Shown one piece after another: positions 18,196-29,562 of a stretch of 64,000 nt of DNA. The DNA lies in assembly GCF_021699195.1 (NCBI RefSeq), contig NZ_SSXE01000003.1:52263-116262 (forward strand), given 5' to 3'. The notes under the pieces were generated by a model. That model did no database searches. It was given only the letters and a program-made list of their open reading frames with translations, and had not been told where the DNA came from. The DNA comes from Nonomuraea sp. MG754425 (GTDB lineage: Bacteria > Actinomycetota > Actinomycetes > Streptosporangiales > Streptosporangiaceae). Each line of letters opens with the position of its first letter. The stretch's first letter is position 1. Position numbers and translations under genes: made by a program.

Positions 18196-18849
18196 ATGAT
18201 CCGGGTGATGCTGGTCGACGACCAGGAGCTGTTGCGGGCCGGCTTCCGGATGGTGCTCGGCGCGCAGCCGGACATCGAGGTGGTGGCGGAGGCCGGGGAC
18301 GGCCGCACCGCCCTGGAGATCCTCAAGGACACGCAGGTGGACGTGGTGCTGATGGACGTCCGCATGCCCGGCATGGACGGCGTCGAGGCCACCGCCCACA
18401 TCGACGGGCCGAAGGTGCTCATCCTGACCACGTTCGACCTCGACGAGTACGCCTTCGCGGCGGTCAAGGCGGGCGCGGCCGGGTTCCTGCTGAAGGACGT
18501 GCCGCCGAACGACCTGGTCAACGCCATCAGGGTGGTGCACGCGGGCGAGTCCGTGGTGTCGCCGAGCACGCTGCGCCGGATGCTGGACCGCTTCGCCGCG
18601 CAGCTCCCCTCCGGCACGCCGGTGGCGTCGGCGGCCGACCTGACGCCGCGCGAGCGCGAGGTGCTGCTCATGGTGGCCCGGGGCCTGTCCAACATGGAGA
18701 TCGCCGCGGGTCTGGAGGTGGCGGAGGCCACGGTGAAGACGCATCTGGGGCGGGTGCTGGCCAAGCTGGGGCTGCGGGATCGGGCCCAGGTGGTGGTGTA
18801 CGCGTACGAGGCCGGGCTGATCGTGCCCGCGCCTCGGCCGAAAGTCTGA
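18196..18849 (+). CDS. NarL/FixJ-type response regulator
   Basis: A 217-residue response regulator. The receiver domain has acidic residues D8-D9, the phospho-acceptor D54 (VVLMDVRMPGMDG) and the conserved K in LLKDVPP. The C-terminal LuxR helix-turn-helix reads LTPREREVLLMVARGLSNME followed by VKTHLGRVLAKL. Its ATG directly follows the kinase stop. The likely target is the ABC transporter promoter in the 107-base gap downstream, where an AT-rich near-palindrome (AATTCGCGAAATT, about 18896-18908) stands out. Confidence 0.94.
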   Translation: MIRVMLVDDQELLRAGFRMVLGAQPDIEVVAEAGDGRTALEILKDTQVDVVLMDVRMPGMDGVEATAHIDGPKVLILTTFDLDEYAFAAVKAGAAGFLLKDVPPNDLVNAIRVVHAGESVVSPSTLRRMLDRFAAQLPSGTPVASAADLTPREREVLLMVARGLSNMEIAAGLEVAEATVKTHLGRVLAKLGLRDRAQVVVYAYEAGLIVPAPRPKV

Positions 18850-18956
18850 CGGGGGTCATCCACCGGCGCACACAAAGTCCCTCCTCAAGGCCCATAATTC
18901 GCGAAATTTCCACTTCTAGCGTGAGTCGCGGCTGCAAATCACGACAAGGAGTGAAA

Positions 18957-19709
18957 GTGACGCTCACCGAGACCCGGCGCCAGGCCCCGCCCGCCGTGGT
19001 GGCCACCGATCTGACCAAGGTGTACGGCCAGGGCGACGCCCTCGTGCACGCCCTGCGCGGCGTGACCGTGTCCTTCGCCACCGCCGCGTTCACCGCCATC
19101 ATGGGCCCGTCGGGCTCGGGCAAGTCGACGCTCATGCACTGCCTGGCCGGCCTCGACACCGCCACCTCGGGCACCGTGCACATCGGCGACGTGGAGCTGA
19201 CCGGCCTGACCGACCGGCGGCTGACGCTGCTGCGCCGGGAGCGGATCGGCTTCGTCTTCCAGGCGTTCAACCTGCTGCCCACGCTGAGCGCCGAGCAGAA
19301 CATCCGCCTGCCCCTCGACATCTCCGCCCGCCAGGCCGACCAGGCGCTGTTCGACCGGGTGATCGAGACCGTCGGGCTGAAGGACCGGCTCGCGCACCGG
19401 CCGGCCGAGCTGTCCGGCGGCCAGCAGCAGCGCGTGGCCGTGGCCAGGGCGCTCATCAGCAAGCCCCAGGTGATCTTCGCCGACGAGCCCACGGGAAACC
19501 TGGACTCGCGCAGCGGGGCCGAGGTCCTGTCCTTCCTGCGCACCTCGGTGCGGGAACTGGGCCAGACCATCGTCATGGTCACGCACGACCCGGTGGCGGC
19601 CTCGTACGCCGACCGCGTGGTGTTCCTGCGTGACGGCGAGCTGGTCACCGAGGTCGGCTCCCCGACCCCGCAGAGCGTGCTGGACACCCTCGTCCGGCTG
19701 GAGGCGTGA
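18957..19709 (+). CDS. ABC transporter ATP-binding protein (MacB/LolD type)
   Basis: A 250-residue ATPase with Walker [10 protein letters not shown], signature [15 protein letters not shown], Walker [13 protein letters not shown] and an H-loop (VTHDPVAA). The GTG at 18957 has AAGGAG five bases upstream; an in-frame GTG at 18951 is less likely. It pairs with the adjacent FtsX-like permease to form a mechanotransmission-type exporter, probably induced by the two-component system upstream. Exported substrate unknown; antimicrobial peptides are a common class for such modules. Confidence 0.93.
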   Translation: MTLTETRRQAPPAVVATDLTKVYGQGDALVHALRGVTVSFATAAFTAIMGPSGSGKSTLMHCLAGLDTATSGTVHIGDVELTGLTDRRLTLLRRERIGFVFQAFNLLPTLSAEQNIRLPLDISARQADQALFDRVIETVGLKDRLAHRPAELSGGQQQRVAVARALISKPQVIFADEPTGNLDSRSGAEVLSFLRTSVRELGQTIVMVTHDPVAASYADRVVFLRDGELVTEVGSPTPQSVLDTLVRLEA

Positions 19710-19710
19710 G

Positions 19711-22194
19711 GTGCTCAGGACCGCGCTGGCCGGGTTGCGCGCGCACCGGCTCAGGCTGCTGCTCACGTCGCTGGCGATCATGCTCGGGGTGGGGTTCATC
19801 GCGGGCACGTTCGTGCTGAACGACACCGTCCAGGCCGGCTTCGCGCAGCGGGTCACGGCGGACGCCGCCAAGGTGGACGTGGCGGTGTTGCCCGCCAGGA
19901 CCGGCGCGACGGTGCCGCATCGGGTGCTGGAGCGGGTCCGCGCGCTGCCCGGCGTGACCGAGGCCCAGGGCCTGATCAGGGGCGGCGCCCCCGTCCTCGG
20001 CAAGGACGGCAAGACCTTCGGCAACGCCCCGACCACCGCGCTGTCGGTCGTGCGCGGCCCGCTCGACCGCACCCACGTCGTCTCCGGCACCGGTCCCGGC
20101 ACCGACGACCAGGCCGCGGTCCTCGACGAGAACACCGCGCGGGCCCAGGGCTTCCGTCTCGGCGACACGATCACCGTGCTCGACGCGGGCCGGAGCGCGC
20201 ACCGGTTCAGGCTGGTCGGGCTGATCGACACCGGCGTGGACCAGATGCTCGCCTACACCGGCGCGGTCGGCTTCACCCACGCCACCGCCCAGCGGATGAC
20301 GGGCGTGAAGGGGTACGCGGAGATCGACGTGGCGGGCACGGTGTCGAAGCAGGCCGTCGCGGCGGCCGTCGGCGGCGCGTACGCCGTCAGGACCGGGGAC
20401 GAGCTGGCCGACGACCTGGCCAGGGCCGCCGGCATCGAGACGCGGATGCTCACGCTGGGCCTGCTGATGTTCGGTGTCGTCGCGATGGCGGTGGCCGCGC
20501 TGGTCATCTACAACACCTTCAACATCCTCGTCGCCCAGCGCACCCGGGAGATGGCGCTGCTGCGCTGCATCGGGGCCACGCGCGGGCAGGTGTTCGGCTC
20601 GATCCTGCTGGAGTCGGCCGTCGTGGGGCTGCTGGCCTCCGCGCTGGGCCTGTTCATCGGCTACGGCCTGGCCGCGCTCACGCTGAGCGTGCTCACCGCG
20701 CTGGACGCCCCGCTGCCCACGGACGCGGCCATCGCCCTCACCCCGGCCACGATCGGGACCGGCCTGGCCGTGGGCCTGGTCGTCACGGTGTGCGCGGCCC
20801 TGCTGCCCGCCCGCGCCGCCACCCGCGTGCCGCCGGTCTCGGCGCTGCGCAGCCGGGCGGAGGAGCAGACGTTCCGCACGGGCCTGGCGCGCGGCGCTTT
20901 CGCGGCGCTGTTCCTGGCGGCGGGCCTCGGCACGACGGCGGTCGGCGCGTTCGTGCTCGAACCCGGCCGGGAGGTCTCGCTGCTCGTGGTCGTGGCCGGG
21001 GGCGCGCTGACCTTCCTGGCCGTGCTCATCCTGGGACCGGTGCTGGTCAGGCCGTTGAGCGCGCTGGTGGGCTGGGCGCCGCGTCGGCTGTTCGGGGTGC
21101 CGGGCCGGCTGGCCGTGGACAACTCCGGGCGCAACCCCAGGCGGGCGGCCACCACCACGGTGGCGCTGACCATCGGGGTGACGCTGATGACGCTGATCTC
21201 GGTGGTCACCGCGTCCACCCGGACGACGATGACGGTCAAGCTGGACGAGCAGTTCCCCATCGACTTCCTGCTCGCCGACCAGGAACGTGCCTCCGTCGTC
21301 CCCAGGTCCGTGGCCGAGGAGCTGCGCGGCAGGCCGGAGCTGGCCTCGGTGGCGCAGATCCGCCAGGTGGAGGCGCCGGTCATGGGCGAGCGGCTCACGG
21401 TGGGCACCTACAGCGGGCCCGTCCGGCCGTACGTCGCCGCCGGCTCCATGGCGGGCTTCGGTCCCGGTCAGGCGGCGCTGGACGAGATCACGGCCGAGCG
21501 GCTCGGCGTGCGGGTCGGCGACGCGGTGAGTCTGCGGACCGGGCGCGCGGGCACCGTGTCGCTGAAGGTGGTCGCGCTGCTCGACGGCAACCAGTCGGGG
21601 CTGCCGCCGGTCACGCTCGCGGAGCGGCCGTTCGAGTCGTACTTCGGCTCGGTGCCCGACGCCCGGGTGATGGTGACGATCAAGGACGGCGTGCCCGAGG
21701 AGCGGGCCAGGGCGGTCGTGGACGCCGCCGCCGCGCCCTACCCGGCCGTGCAGGTCAGCAGCTCGACGGAGGTACGCGGGCAGTTCGACGAGACGCTCGA
21801 CATGATGCTCATGATCATCTCCGGGCTGCTCGGGCTGGCGATCCTGATCTCGCTGCTGGGCATCGCGAACACGCTGTCGCTCTCGGTGCACGAACGCACC
21901 AGGGAGTCCGCCCTGCTGCGGGCGCTCGGCCTGACCCGGGCGCAGTTGCGCCGGATGGTGTCCGTCGAGGCGCTGATCCTCGGGCTGATCGGGGCGCTGG
22001 TGGGGGTGGTGCTGGGCGTCGTCTTCGGCTGGGCCGCGATGCGGGCGATGCTGGAGGGCTCCGTCCTGTCCGTGCCGGTGCCGCAGATCGTGCTGTTCGT
22101 GGTGCTGTCGGGGCTGGCGGGCGTGCTGGCGGCGGTGCTCCCGGCCCGCCGCGCGGCACGGGCGTCGATCGTCGGCTCCCTCGCCACGGGGTGA
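19711..22194 (+). CDS. FtsX-like ABC transporter permease
   Basis: An 827-residue permease with two FtsX repeats. An N-terminal helix ([17 protein letters not shown]) is followed by a ~220-residue extracytoplasmic domain and a three-helix block near residues 250-400. A second helix, second extracytoplasmic domain and C-terminal three-helix block follow. The motifs [18 protein letters not shown] and [18 protein letters not shown] are the paired FtsX coupling segments. GGAGG lies six bases before the GTG start, one base after the ATPase stop. This is the large actinobacterial form, about twice the size of FtsX. Confidence 0.93.
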   Translation: MLRTALAGLRAHRLRLLLTSLAIMLGVGFIAGTFVLNDTVQAGFAQRVTADAAKVDVAVLPARTGATVPHRVLERVRALPGVTEAQGLIRGGAPVLGKDGKTFGNAPTTALSVVRGPLDRTHVVSGTGPGTDDQAAVLDENTARAQGFRLGDTITVLDAGRSAHRFRLVGLIDTGVDQMLAYTGAVGFTHATAQRMTGVKGYAEIDVAGTVSKQAVAAAVGGAYAVRTGDELADDLARAAGIETRMLTLGLLMFGVVAMAVAALVIYNTFNILVAQRTREMALLRCIGATRGQVFGSILLESAVVGLLASALGLFIGYGLAALTLSVLTALDAPLPTDAAIALTPATIGTGLAVGLVVTVCAALLPARAATRVPPVSALRSRAEEQTFRTGLARGAFAALFLAAGLGTTAVGAFVLEPGREVSLLVVVAGGALTFLAVLILGPVLVRPLSALVGWAPRRLFGVPGRLAVDNSGRNPRRAATTTVALTIGVTLMTLISVVTASTRTTMTVKLDEQFPIDFLLADQERASVVPRSVAEELRGRPELASVAQIRQVEAPVMGERLTVGTYSGPVRPYVAAGSMAGFGPGQAALDEITAERLGVRVGDAVSLRTGRAGTVSLKVVALLDGNQSGLPPVTLAERPFESYFGSVPDARVMVTIKDGVPEERARAVVDAAAAPYPAVQVSSSTEVRGQFDETLDMMLMIISGLLGLAILISLLGIANTLSLSVHERTRESALLRALGLTRAQLRRMVSVEALILGLIGALVGVVLGVVFGWAAMRAMLEGSVLSVPVPQIVLFVVLSGLAGVLAAVLPARRAARASIVGSLATG

Positions 22195-22294
22195 CATCCG
22201 GATGAACGGGCGGAACACCTTACGCGATGCCGGAGCCGATCGAGCACTCCACACAGCACCCGGCACAGCCCATCGGGCAGAGTGCTCCGTGCGG

Positions 22295-22564
22295 TCAGCG
22301 GGGGGTGCGGCCGGGCCACAGTTCGGCCACGGTCTCCGGATCGAGCAGCGGCCGGGCCACCACCTCGCCCGTGGCCCCGTCGATGACCACGCAACCGCCC
22401 CCGGCCGTCTCCGGCAGCCTGGCCGGATCGTCGGGCTCCAGGTCGCGGACCCACGCCACGTACCCGCCGTCGAAGCCGTACACGCCGACCGGCAGCGCGT
22501 CCTCCGGCTCCCGCACCCCGTTGTAGTACTCCTCGGCCAGCGCCCTGGCCTGCTCCAGGTTCAT
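22295..22564 (-). CDS. Imm35/YrhB-like immunity protein
   Basis: An 89-residue acidic protein (MNLEQARALAEEYYNGVREP, then GGCVVIDGATGEVVAR). The helix-strand layout with VVIDGATGEV resembles the Imm35/YrhB fold found beside papain-fold (Tox-PL) toxins. Its ATG overlaps the toxin stop by four bases (ATGA), ensuring coupled production. Family placement is from pattern and context, so moderate; the toxin-antidote pairing is the strongest argument. Confidence 0.68.
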   Translation of the reverse strand: MNLEQARALAEEYYNGVREPEDALPVGVYGFDGGYVAWVRDLEPDDPARLPETAGGGCVVIDGATGEVVARPLLDPETVAELWPGRTPR

Positions 22565-23352
22565 CGTGGCCGCCCCAGGCGATCGAGCAGCACACAGAAC
22601 ACCCCGGTCACCGTCCGGTACGGCGGCTCGACCGACATGTGCCCCCGCTGGGCGTCGATCCAGATCACCTCGCCGTCGAAGTTCACCGCGTTCCAGACGT
22701 GCGAGCCGCCGCCCGGCCAGCGCACCAGGATGACCGCCGCCCCGCCGTGCCCGGCGTCGAGCAGCCGCCGGGCGATCATCGGGTAGGCGTGCCGGCCCTG
22801 GCCCGCGTACTGCAGGCGGTGGCTCACCCACCGTTCGATCCGGGCCACGCTGCCCTGCTCGCCGGTCAGCACGGGCCGGCCGATCCGGTCGTACTCGGGC
22901 AGTCTCGGCGCGGCCGTCGCGGGCTCGCCGTGCCAGGTGGACAGCACGGCGAGCGCGCAGTCGGCGGCGTTGGAGGCCCGGAACGGATCGTCGGCGGGCC
23001 CGCCGCCGTTGATCAGGCGCACCCATGTGCCGCGCGGGTCGGGAAAACGGGCGCCGGGCCGCAGCGCCCCGGCGAGGTCCCGCTCCACCTGCGGGTCCGG
23101 CTTCGCGAGCCCGCCGGGCACGCCGTACGGACGGCTGTCCGCGAGCCTGGGCGGACGCCGGGGCCCGTCGAACCAGTCGTCCCCGGCGTCGGGCGCGTCG
23201 TCACCGGTCGCGGCATCGGCCCTCTCGTGGCCGGGCCGCGCCGGCTCGGCGGCCAGCTCGTAGTCGAGCCACCGCACGCCCTCGGCCACCACGGGGTTGT
23301 ACGGCCCATCTCGCAGGGCCCACCGGACACTCGGCTTGCGCTCGTGGAACAC
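22561..23352 (-). CDS. papain-fold toxin glutamine deamidase (Tox-PL-like)
   Basis: A 263-residue protein whose C-terminal ~140 residues match the papain-like toxin glutamine-deamidase pattern: C132 in NAADCALAVLSTWHG, H218 in GGSHVWNAVN and D233 in VIWIDAQRG form the presumed triad. Such domains deamidate target glutamines. The GTG start has AGGAGG six bases upstream. The first ~100 residues are charged, with no signal peptide, TM segment, LXG/WXG or PT repeat, so no export route is visible. It is encoded as a four-base overlapping pair with an Imm35-like gene. A non-toxic intracellular deamidase is an alternative. Confidence 0.75.
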   Translation of the reverse strand: MFHERKPSVRWALRDGPYNPVVAEGVRWLDYELAAEPARPGHERADAATGDDAPDAGDDWFDGPRRPPRLADSRPYGVPGGLAKPDPQVERDLAGALRPGARFPDPRGTWVRLINGGGPADDPFRASNAADCALAVLSTWHGEPATAAPRLPEYDRIGRPVLTGEQGSVARIERWVSHRLQYAGQGRHAYPMIARRLLDAGHGGAAVILVRWPGGGSHVWNAVNFDGEVIWIDAQRGHMSVEPPYRTVTGVFCVLLDRLGRPR

Positions 23353-23478
23353 GGCCTGCCTCCTGTCATGCCTCGACGAACGATCGTAGAGGCGACTCCG
23401 TGTCAAGGGGGCGGACTCGGCGGAGATTCTCTGTTCCGGCCGCCCCGTCCACCTGCGCAAACACCCTCAAATCCGGGC

Positions 23479-25194
23479 TCAGGCCACGTCCACGGTGATG
23501 GAGTGCCAGCCGGTCGCGCCGTCGGGCGCGGGCGGCGCGACCTGCTCGGTCTGGGTACGCCCGGAGGCGTCGGTCGCCCGCACCTCGATCGTGTGCCGGC
23601 CTGGAGTGGCGGCCCAGTCGATCACCCACTGCCGCCACGTGTCGGGACCGGGTGTCTGGGCCAGCCGCGCCTGCCGCCACTGCCCGCGATCCACCCGCAC
23701 CTCGACCGCGGCCACGCCGACGTGCTGCGCCCACGCCACCCCGGCGATCGTGGTGGCGCCCGCCTTGAGCGAGTCGCCCGACCTGGGCACGTCGATGCGC
23801 GACTGGGTCTTGACGGGGCCCTTGGCCGACCAGCCGCGCGGCGTCCAGTACGCCTGGTCGACGTCGAACCTGGTCACCTTGATGTCCACCACCCACTTGG
23901 TGGCCGAGACGTACCCGTACAGGCCGGGCACCACCTGGCGTACGGGGAAGCCGTGCTCCAGGGGCAGCGCCTCGCCGTTCATGGCGACCGCGAACAGCGC
24001 GTCGCGGCCGTCCATCACCACGTCCACCGGGGTGCCGCAGGTGAAGCCGTCGGCGGAGGTGGACAGCAGCATGTCGGCGTCGGAACGCAGCCCGGCGCGG
24101 CGCAGCACGTCGGCCATCCGCGCGCCCAGCCAGCGGGCGTTGCCCACGTAGGGGCCGCCGACCTCGTTGGACACGCACGCCAGCGTGACGTACGTCTCGG
24201 TCAGCGGCAGCTTCAGCAGGTCGGCGTAGGTGAGCTCGACGGGACGGTCCACCATGCCGTGGACGCGCAGGACCCAGTCGCGGGGATCCACCTGGGGGAC
24301 GACGATCGCGGTGTCGACGCGGTAGAAGTCGCCGTTCGGGGTGACGAACGGGGACAGGCCGCCGATGCGCAGGTCCGTGCCCGCGGGCAGGGGCCGGGCG
24401 GGCGTCGCGGGCGCGGGGAGCCTGACGCCGCCGCGCGCCGCGTTCACGGCCCGCCGTCCGCCGAGTTGCTGCCCGAGCACCGCGGCGGCGCCCGCCACCA
24501 CCGCGCCCCCGGCGGCCCCGGTGAGCAGCCGCCGCCGGTCGAACGTCGCCGCCCGCCCTCCGGCCCGCATCACCGTCGGCCGCTCGGCCTCCGCCCCGCC
24601 GCCGAAGCCGCCCTCGACCTCGTGACCGGGCTCCCCGGCCCCGGGAAACACGGGCTCAGCGGGCGCGGAACCGGGCGGCGGGGAGATCGGCTCAGCGGAC
24701 CCAGCGGGCGAGAGCCCACCGGACCCAGCGGCCCCGGCCCGCGCGACGGGCCCGGTGGCGCGCCGGAGCAGCCAGGTCAAGGCCCAGGCCCCCGCGAGGG
24801 CCCCCAGCACGGTCGGCACGGCGTCCAGCAGCCGGGTGTCCGGCCGGGTCACCACGGCCAGCACGCCGATCGCCCCGAACAGCCCGAACCCCGCGTATCC
24901 GGCCGCGGGCGCACGCCGGGCCGACACCCCGATGACGGCGGCCACGGCGGCCAGCACCACCAGCACCCCGGCCACCAGAACGGTCTTGTCGTTCTCGCCG
25001 AAGGTGTTGATGGCGAAGTCCTTGACCGGGGCCGGCGCCAGGTCGACGGCCGCGTCACCGACCGCCACCACGGGGAACGCCGCCGGCGCGCCGCCCACCC
25101 CGGCCACGAGCTGGGCGACCCCGAGGGCGACGCCTCCGGAGACCAATCCTGCCAACGCCCCCGCCCACGGGGGGACCGTCACTTCAGTCCGCAC
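23479..25194 (-). CDS. membrane-anchored molybdopterin-dependent oxidoreductase (sulfite oxidase family)
   Basis: A 571-residue protein: about five N-terminal membrane helices (residues 10-150), a disordered Pro/Gly/Glu linker, a sixth hydrophobic segment after RRRLLTG, then an extracytoplasmic oxidoreductase molybdopterin-binding domain with the molybdenum-ligand cysteine C340 in YVTLACVSNEVGG, and a C-terminal Mo-co dimerisation domain. This matches the actinobacterial YedY/sulfite-oxidase-like membrane group. The GTG at 25194 is favoured by length, though a GTG nine bases further in is possible. Substrate unknown (sulfoxides or oxidised protein methionines are plausible). Confidence 0.85.
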   Translation of the reverse strand: MRTEVTVPPWAGALAGLVSGGVALGVAQLVAGVGGAPAAFPVVAVGDAAVDLAPAPVKDFAINTFGENDKTVLVAGVLVVLAAVAAVIGVSARRAPAAGYAGFGLFGAIGVLAVVTRPDTRLLDAVPTVLGALAGAWALTWLLRRATGPVARAGAAGSGGLSPAGSAEPISPPPGSAPAEPVFPGAGEPGHEVEGGFGGGAEAERPTVMRAGGRAATFDRRRLLTGAAGGAVVAGAAAVLGQQLGGRRAVNAARGGVRLPAPATPARPLPAGTDLRIGGLSPFVTPNGDFYRVDTAIVVPQVDPRDWVLRVHGMVDRPVELTYADLLKLPLTETYVTLACVSNEVGGPYVGNARWLGARMADVLRRAGLRSDADMLLSTSADGFTCGTPVDVVMDGRDALFAVAMNGEALPLEHGFPVRQVVPGLYGYVSATKWVVDIKVTRFDVDQAYWTPRGWSAKGPVKTQSRIDVPRSGDSLKAGATTIAGVAWAQHVGVAAVEVRVDRGQWRQARLAQTPGPDTWRQWVIDWAATPGRHTIEVRATDASGRTQTEQVAPPAPDGATGWHSITVDVA

Positions 25195-25258
25195 ACCTGA
25201 GACGGTACGCCGCCGGACGCCGAACGGTGCACAGGCAGGTGGTTCCTCAGGCGGGTGG

Positions 25259-25845
25259 TTACGAGGTGAGCAGCTCTCGCGCGACCGGGGCCAGCGCCCG
25301 GAAGGCCCGCCCCCGGTGGCTGATCGCGTCCTTCTCCTCGGGAGCCAGTTCGGCCGTCGTCCGCGACTCACCCTCGGGCACGAAGATCGGGTCGTAGCCG
25401 AACCCGTTGGCGCCCCGGGGCGAGCGGACCAGCCGGCCGGGCAGCGTGCCCTCCACCACCCGGGACTCCCCGGACGGCAGCGCCAGCGCGGCGGCGCAGG
25501 CGAAGTGCGCGGCGAGCTTGTCGTCGGGCACGTCGGAGACCTGGGCGAGCAGCAGGTCGAGGTTGGCGAGGTCGGCGCCGTGGCGACCGGCCCAGCGGGC
25601 CGAGAAGACGCCCGGCATGCCGTTGAGCACGTCGACGCAGAGCCCGGAGTCGTCGGCCACCGCGGGCAGCCCGGAGCCCTGGGCCACCGCGTGCGCCTTG
25701 AGCAGGGCGTTCTCCTCGAACGTGACCCCGGTCTCGGCGATCTCGCCGATCGAGGGGAACTCCTCCAGCCCGACGATGTCGAACCCGGCGAGGATGCGGC
25801 GCAGCTCCGCTATCTTGCCCGCGTTGCGGGTGGCCAGCACGACCT

Positions 25846-25849
<4 letters not shown>
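25259..25849 (-). CDS. rdgB: RdgB/HAM1 non-canonical purine NTP pyrophosphatase
   Basis: A 196-residue house-cleaning enzyme that hydrolyses ITP, dITP and XTP to monophosphates. Motifs: N-terminal [62 protein letters not shown] and SHRGRAF. The GTG start overlaps the rph stop by four bases (GTGA), so the two are coupled. This rph-rdgB order is conserved in actinobacteria, including M. tuberculosis Rv1340-Rv1341. Confidence 0.95.
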
Positions 25850-26565
<716 letters not shown>

Positions 26566-26618
26566 GCAGATCACCCTATCTCCGCGACACAACGCTCTTG
26601 ACCAAATGTGTCCGCCAC

Positions 26619-27872
26619 ATGGATCCTTACGCAATGACAACGGGGGTGTTGCGAAACCCTGACTTCCTCCGGTTCCTGACTTCGCACGTGGCGAACGAAC
26701 TTGGGGCGAATATCTCACGCGTCGCCCTTCCGCTGGTAGCAGTGCTGGTGCTGCACGCGGGGCCCGCGGAGGTGGGGGTGCTGTCGTCGCTGCAGACGGC
26801 GGCCTTCCTGTTGATCGGCCTGCCTGCGGGGGTGTGGGTCGACCGGATGCGCAAGCGCCGGGTGATGATGGTCTCCGACCTGGCCAAGTTCACGGTGCTG
26901 GCGAGCATCCCGGTGGCGGCCGCGCTCGACGTGCTGACGATCGAGATGATGTTCGCGGTCGCGCTGATCGCGGGGATGTCACAGGTGTTCAACGATGTGG
27001 CCGACCAGACGTACCTGCCTGATCTGGTGAGCACCGCGCAGCTCAGCGACGGGAACGCGAAGCTGGAGGTCGTGCGGTCGGGAGCGTTCCTGGCGGGGCC
27101 GGGCCTGGGGGGCGTGCTGGTGCAGTTGCTCGGCGCGCCGCGCACGATCGTGGCCACCGCCATCGGCGCGCTCGCCTCGGTGTTCCTGCTGGCCAGCATC
27201 AAGGCGCCCGACAAACCACCCGCCGACGTCGAGCGCGGCCCGCTGCTGCGGGAGATCCGCGCGGGCCTGTCGTACGTGTGGCGCGACCGGCTGTTACGCG
27301 CGTTCGTGGCCTCCTCGGCGATCGGCAACCTGTGCGTGAGCGGGGTGCTCGGCCTGTCGGTGCTCTTCCTCGCCGAGACCGTGAAGCTGTCGCCCGGCGT
27401 GCTCGGGGTGCTGCTCATGTCGGGAGGGGTCGGCGGCCTGCTGGGCGGGCTGACCGGAAGCTGGTTATCGAGGAGACTCGGCACCGCCAGGACGACCTGG
27501 CTGGCCGCCGTGATCGGCGCCCCGTTCGGCCTGCTCCTGCCCATGACGGAGGCCGACTGGCGGGTGGTGTGCTTCGCGATCACCTCGATCGTGATCTCCT
27601 GGAACGCGACGCTGTCGAACGTCGGCCAGACCACCTACCGGCAGACCGTCACCCCCGAGCACCTGCTCGGCCGGGTCAACGCGTCGGTGCGGTTCCTGAC
27701 GTGGGGCGCGATGCCGCTGGGCGCGCTGCTCGGCGGGCTCGTCGCGCAGCAGATCGGGGTTCGGGAGGCGTTGTGGCTGCTCATGATCGGCCGGATGATG
27801 GCGTTCGTGCCGCTGCTGTTCTCGCCGCTGCCGCGCATGCGTGACTACGGCGACGTCGTGGCCAGGCCGTGA
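26619..27872 (+). CDS. MFS transporter (EntS/MFS_3-type exporter)
   Basis: A 417-residue 12-helix major facilitator. The start region reads [20 protein letters not shown] and is followed by the loop-2 motif [14 protein letters not shown]. The group includes enterobactin exporter EntS and macrolide exporters; substrate cannot be inferred. The ATG at 26619 is used; ATG 26634 or TTG 26598 are possible because no Shine-Dalgarno is visible. It interrupts the otherwise conserved MBL-rph neighbourhood on the opposite strand, suggesting later insertion into the block. Confidence 0.85.
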   Translation: MDPYAMTTGVLRNPDFLRFLTSHVANELGANISRVALPLVAVLVLHAGPAEVGVLSSLQTAAFLLIGLPAGVWVDRMRKRRVMMVSDLAKFTVLASIPVAAALDVLTIEMMFAVALIAGMSQVFNDVADQTYLPDLVSTAQLSDGNAKLEVVRSGAFLAGPGLGGVLVQLLGAPRTIVATAIGALASVFLLASIKAPDKPPADVERGPLLREIRAGLSYVWRDRLLRAFVASSAIGNLCVSGVLGLSVLFLAETVKLSPGVLGVLLMSGGVGGLLGGLTGSWLSRRLGTARTTWLAAVIGAPFGLLLPMTEADWRVVCFAITSIVISWNATLSNVGQTTYRQTVTPEHLLGRVNASVRFLTWGAMPLGALLGGLVAQQIGVREALWLLMIGRMMAFVPLLFSPLPRMRDYGDVVARP

Positions 27873-27884
27873 CCCGCGCCCGGC

Positions 27885-28637
27885 TCAGGTCAGGTCGTAG
27901 ACGGCGCCGCTGCGGGCCAGCTCCAGCGGCCCGCCGTAGCCGCCGCCCGAAGCCTCCTCCAGCACGGTGGCCTGGTCGTTCCACGGGACGAGGTGGGTCA
28001 GGACGAGCCGGCCGACGTCTGCCTTGGCCGCGTGCTCGGCCGCCTGCCGGCCGGTCAGGTGCAGCCCGGAGGGCAGCTCGGGGCGCTCGACGAACGACGC
28101 CTCGCACAGCAGCAGGTCGGTGCCCGCGGCCAGCTTGACCAGCTCGCTCGACTCCCCGGTGTCACCGGAGTAGGCCATGCTCACGCCGCCGGCGGCGACC
28201 CGGAAGCCGTACGCCTCGACCGGGTGGTTGACCAGGCCGGCGGTGAGGGTGAACGGGCCGATCTCGTACGAGCCGGGCGTCAGCGCCACGAACTCGAACG
28301 CGGTCTCCAGTCCCGGCTCGTCCGGCATGCCGTACGCGGCGGCGAGCCGGGCGGACGCCCCGGCGGGCGCGTAGACCGGCACGACGGGATAGGGGGCCCC
28401 GGGCCCGTACGTCCTGGCCACGTGATAGCCGCAGATGTCGAGGCAGTGATCGGCGTGCAGGTGTGACAGGCAGATGGCGTCGACGTCGTACAGGCCGGTG
28501 TGGCGTTGCAGCGCGCCGAGCGACCCGCTGCCGAGGTCGAGCAGCATCCTGAACCCGTCGGCTTCGAGAAGGTAGCAGGACGCGGGGCTGTCGGGGCCGG
28601 GGTAGCTCCCGGAGCAGCCGACGATGGTCACCTTCAT
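27885..28637 (-). CDS. MBL-fold hydrolase, Rv1339-like cyclic nucleotide phosphodiesterase
   Basis: A 250-residue metallo-beta-lactamase-fold hydrolase. The metal motif HLHADH spans residues 59-64, and later metal ligands are seen in YSGDTGES and LTHLVPWND. It lies directly after murI with an ATGA overlap, the same position as M. tuberculosis Rv1339, which has been described as an atypical cAMP phosphodiesterase. Cyclic-nucleotide hydrolysis is therefore inferred by synteny; RNase Z-like activity is less likely given the short length. Confidence 0.87.
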   Translation of the reverse strand: MKVTIVGCSGSYPGPDSPASCYLLEADGFRMLLDLGSGSLGALQRHTGLYDVDAICLSHLHADHCLDICGYHVARTYGPGAPYPVVPVYAPAGASARLAAAYGMPDEPGLETAFEFVALTPGSYEIGPFTLTAGLVNHPVEAYGFRVAAGGVSMAYSGDTGESSELVKLAAGTDLLLCEASFVERPELPSGLHLTGRQAAEHAAKADVGRLVLTHLVPWNDQATVLEEASGGGYGGPLELARSGAVYDLT

Positions 28638-29458
28638 GTGGGCCTCCCGTTATAGGTAGTACCCCCCACTGGTGCGACTTCGACCACATCGATCTCCGGG
28701 CCCAGGAACCGTCGCCCGAGCCGGGCGAAGAGCAGGGAGTCGCCGGTGGCGCGGAAGCGGTGCCGGGGGGTGGCGTCGGTTCCGGCCGCCAGATCGCGGT
28801 CGTGCAGGATCCGGTAGACGTCCTTGGCCGTCTCGTCGGCGCTGGAGATCAGCGTGACCCCGTCGCCGGCGACGTAGGAGATGGCGCCGGTGAGCAGCGG
28901 GTAGTGCGTGCAGCCGAGGATGAGCGTGTCGCACCCGGCGTCCCTGACGGGCTCCAGGTACTCGCCCACGACCTTGATGAGGTCATCGCTCATCGTCTCC
29001 CCGCGCTCGACGTACTCCACCAGGCGCGGGGCGGCCACGCCGGTGAGGTGCACGTCGGGCGCCGCGGTGAAGGCGTCGTGGTAGGCCATGGAGTCGATGG
29101 TGGCCGAGGTGGCGATCACGCCGACCCTGCCGTTGCGGGTGGCCCGTACCGCGCGCCTGGTGGCGGGCATGATCACTTCGACGACGGGCACGTCGTAGCG
29201 CTCGCGGGCGTCGCGCAGCACCGCCGAGCTGGCGCTGTTGCAGGCGATCACGAGCATCTTGACGTCCTGCTCGACCAGGTGGTCCATCACCTCCAGCGCG
29301 TACGCGCGCAGTTCCGCGATGCGCTTGGGCCCGTACGGCTGGTGGGCCGTGTCGGCCACGTAGGTGATGGACTCGTGGGGCAGTTGGTCGATGATCGCGC
29401 GCGCGACCGTCAGGCCGCCCACCCCGCTGTCGAAGATCCCAATACTCGCGTCCGGCAC
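28634..29458 (-). CDS. murI: glutamate racemase
   Basis: A 274-residue cofactor-independent racemase making D-glutamate for peptidoglycan. The two catalytic cysteines are present: C73 in VIACNSASS and C183 in [11 protein letters not shown], with D10-S11 in [10 protein letters not shown]. The GTG start at 29458 has TACCCT ending seven bases upstream and no Shine-Dalgarno, consistent with a leaderless mRNA. Its stop overlaps the MBL gene start. Confidence 0.96.
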   Translation of the reverse strand: MPDASIGIFDSGVGGLTVARAIIDQLPHESITYVADTAHQPYGPKRIAELRAYALEVMDHLVEQDVKMLVIACNSASSAVLRDARERYDVPVVEVIMPATRRAVRATRNGRVGVIATSATIDSMAYHDAFTAAPDVHLTGVAAPRLVEYVERGETMSDDLIKVVGEYLEPVRDAGCDTLILGCTHYPLLTGAISYVAGDGVTLISSADETAKDVYRILHDRDLAAGTDATPRHRFRATGDSLLFARLGRRFLGPEIDVVEVAPVGGTTYNGRPT

Positions 29459-29562
29459 GCTCTAGAGGGTAGGCGACCTGCCCGATCGACACTGCGTAAG
29501 AATGCTCACACTGCGACAGGCGTGGCGTGCGGCGATGCCGGGAGGGTCACGTCCGGGGGGCG

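Noticed and set aside
22561..23352. The deamidase-like toxin as a DddA-type DNA cytidine deaminase
   Set aside because: There is no HxE or PCxxC zinc-deaminase motif; a Cys-His-Asp papain triad is seen instead.
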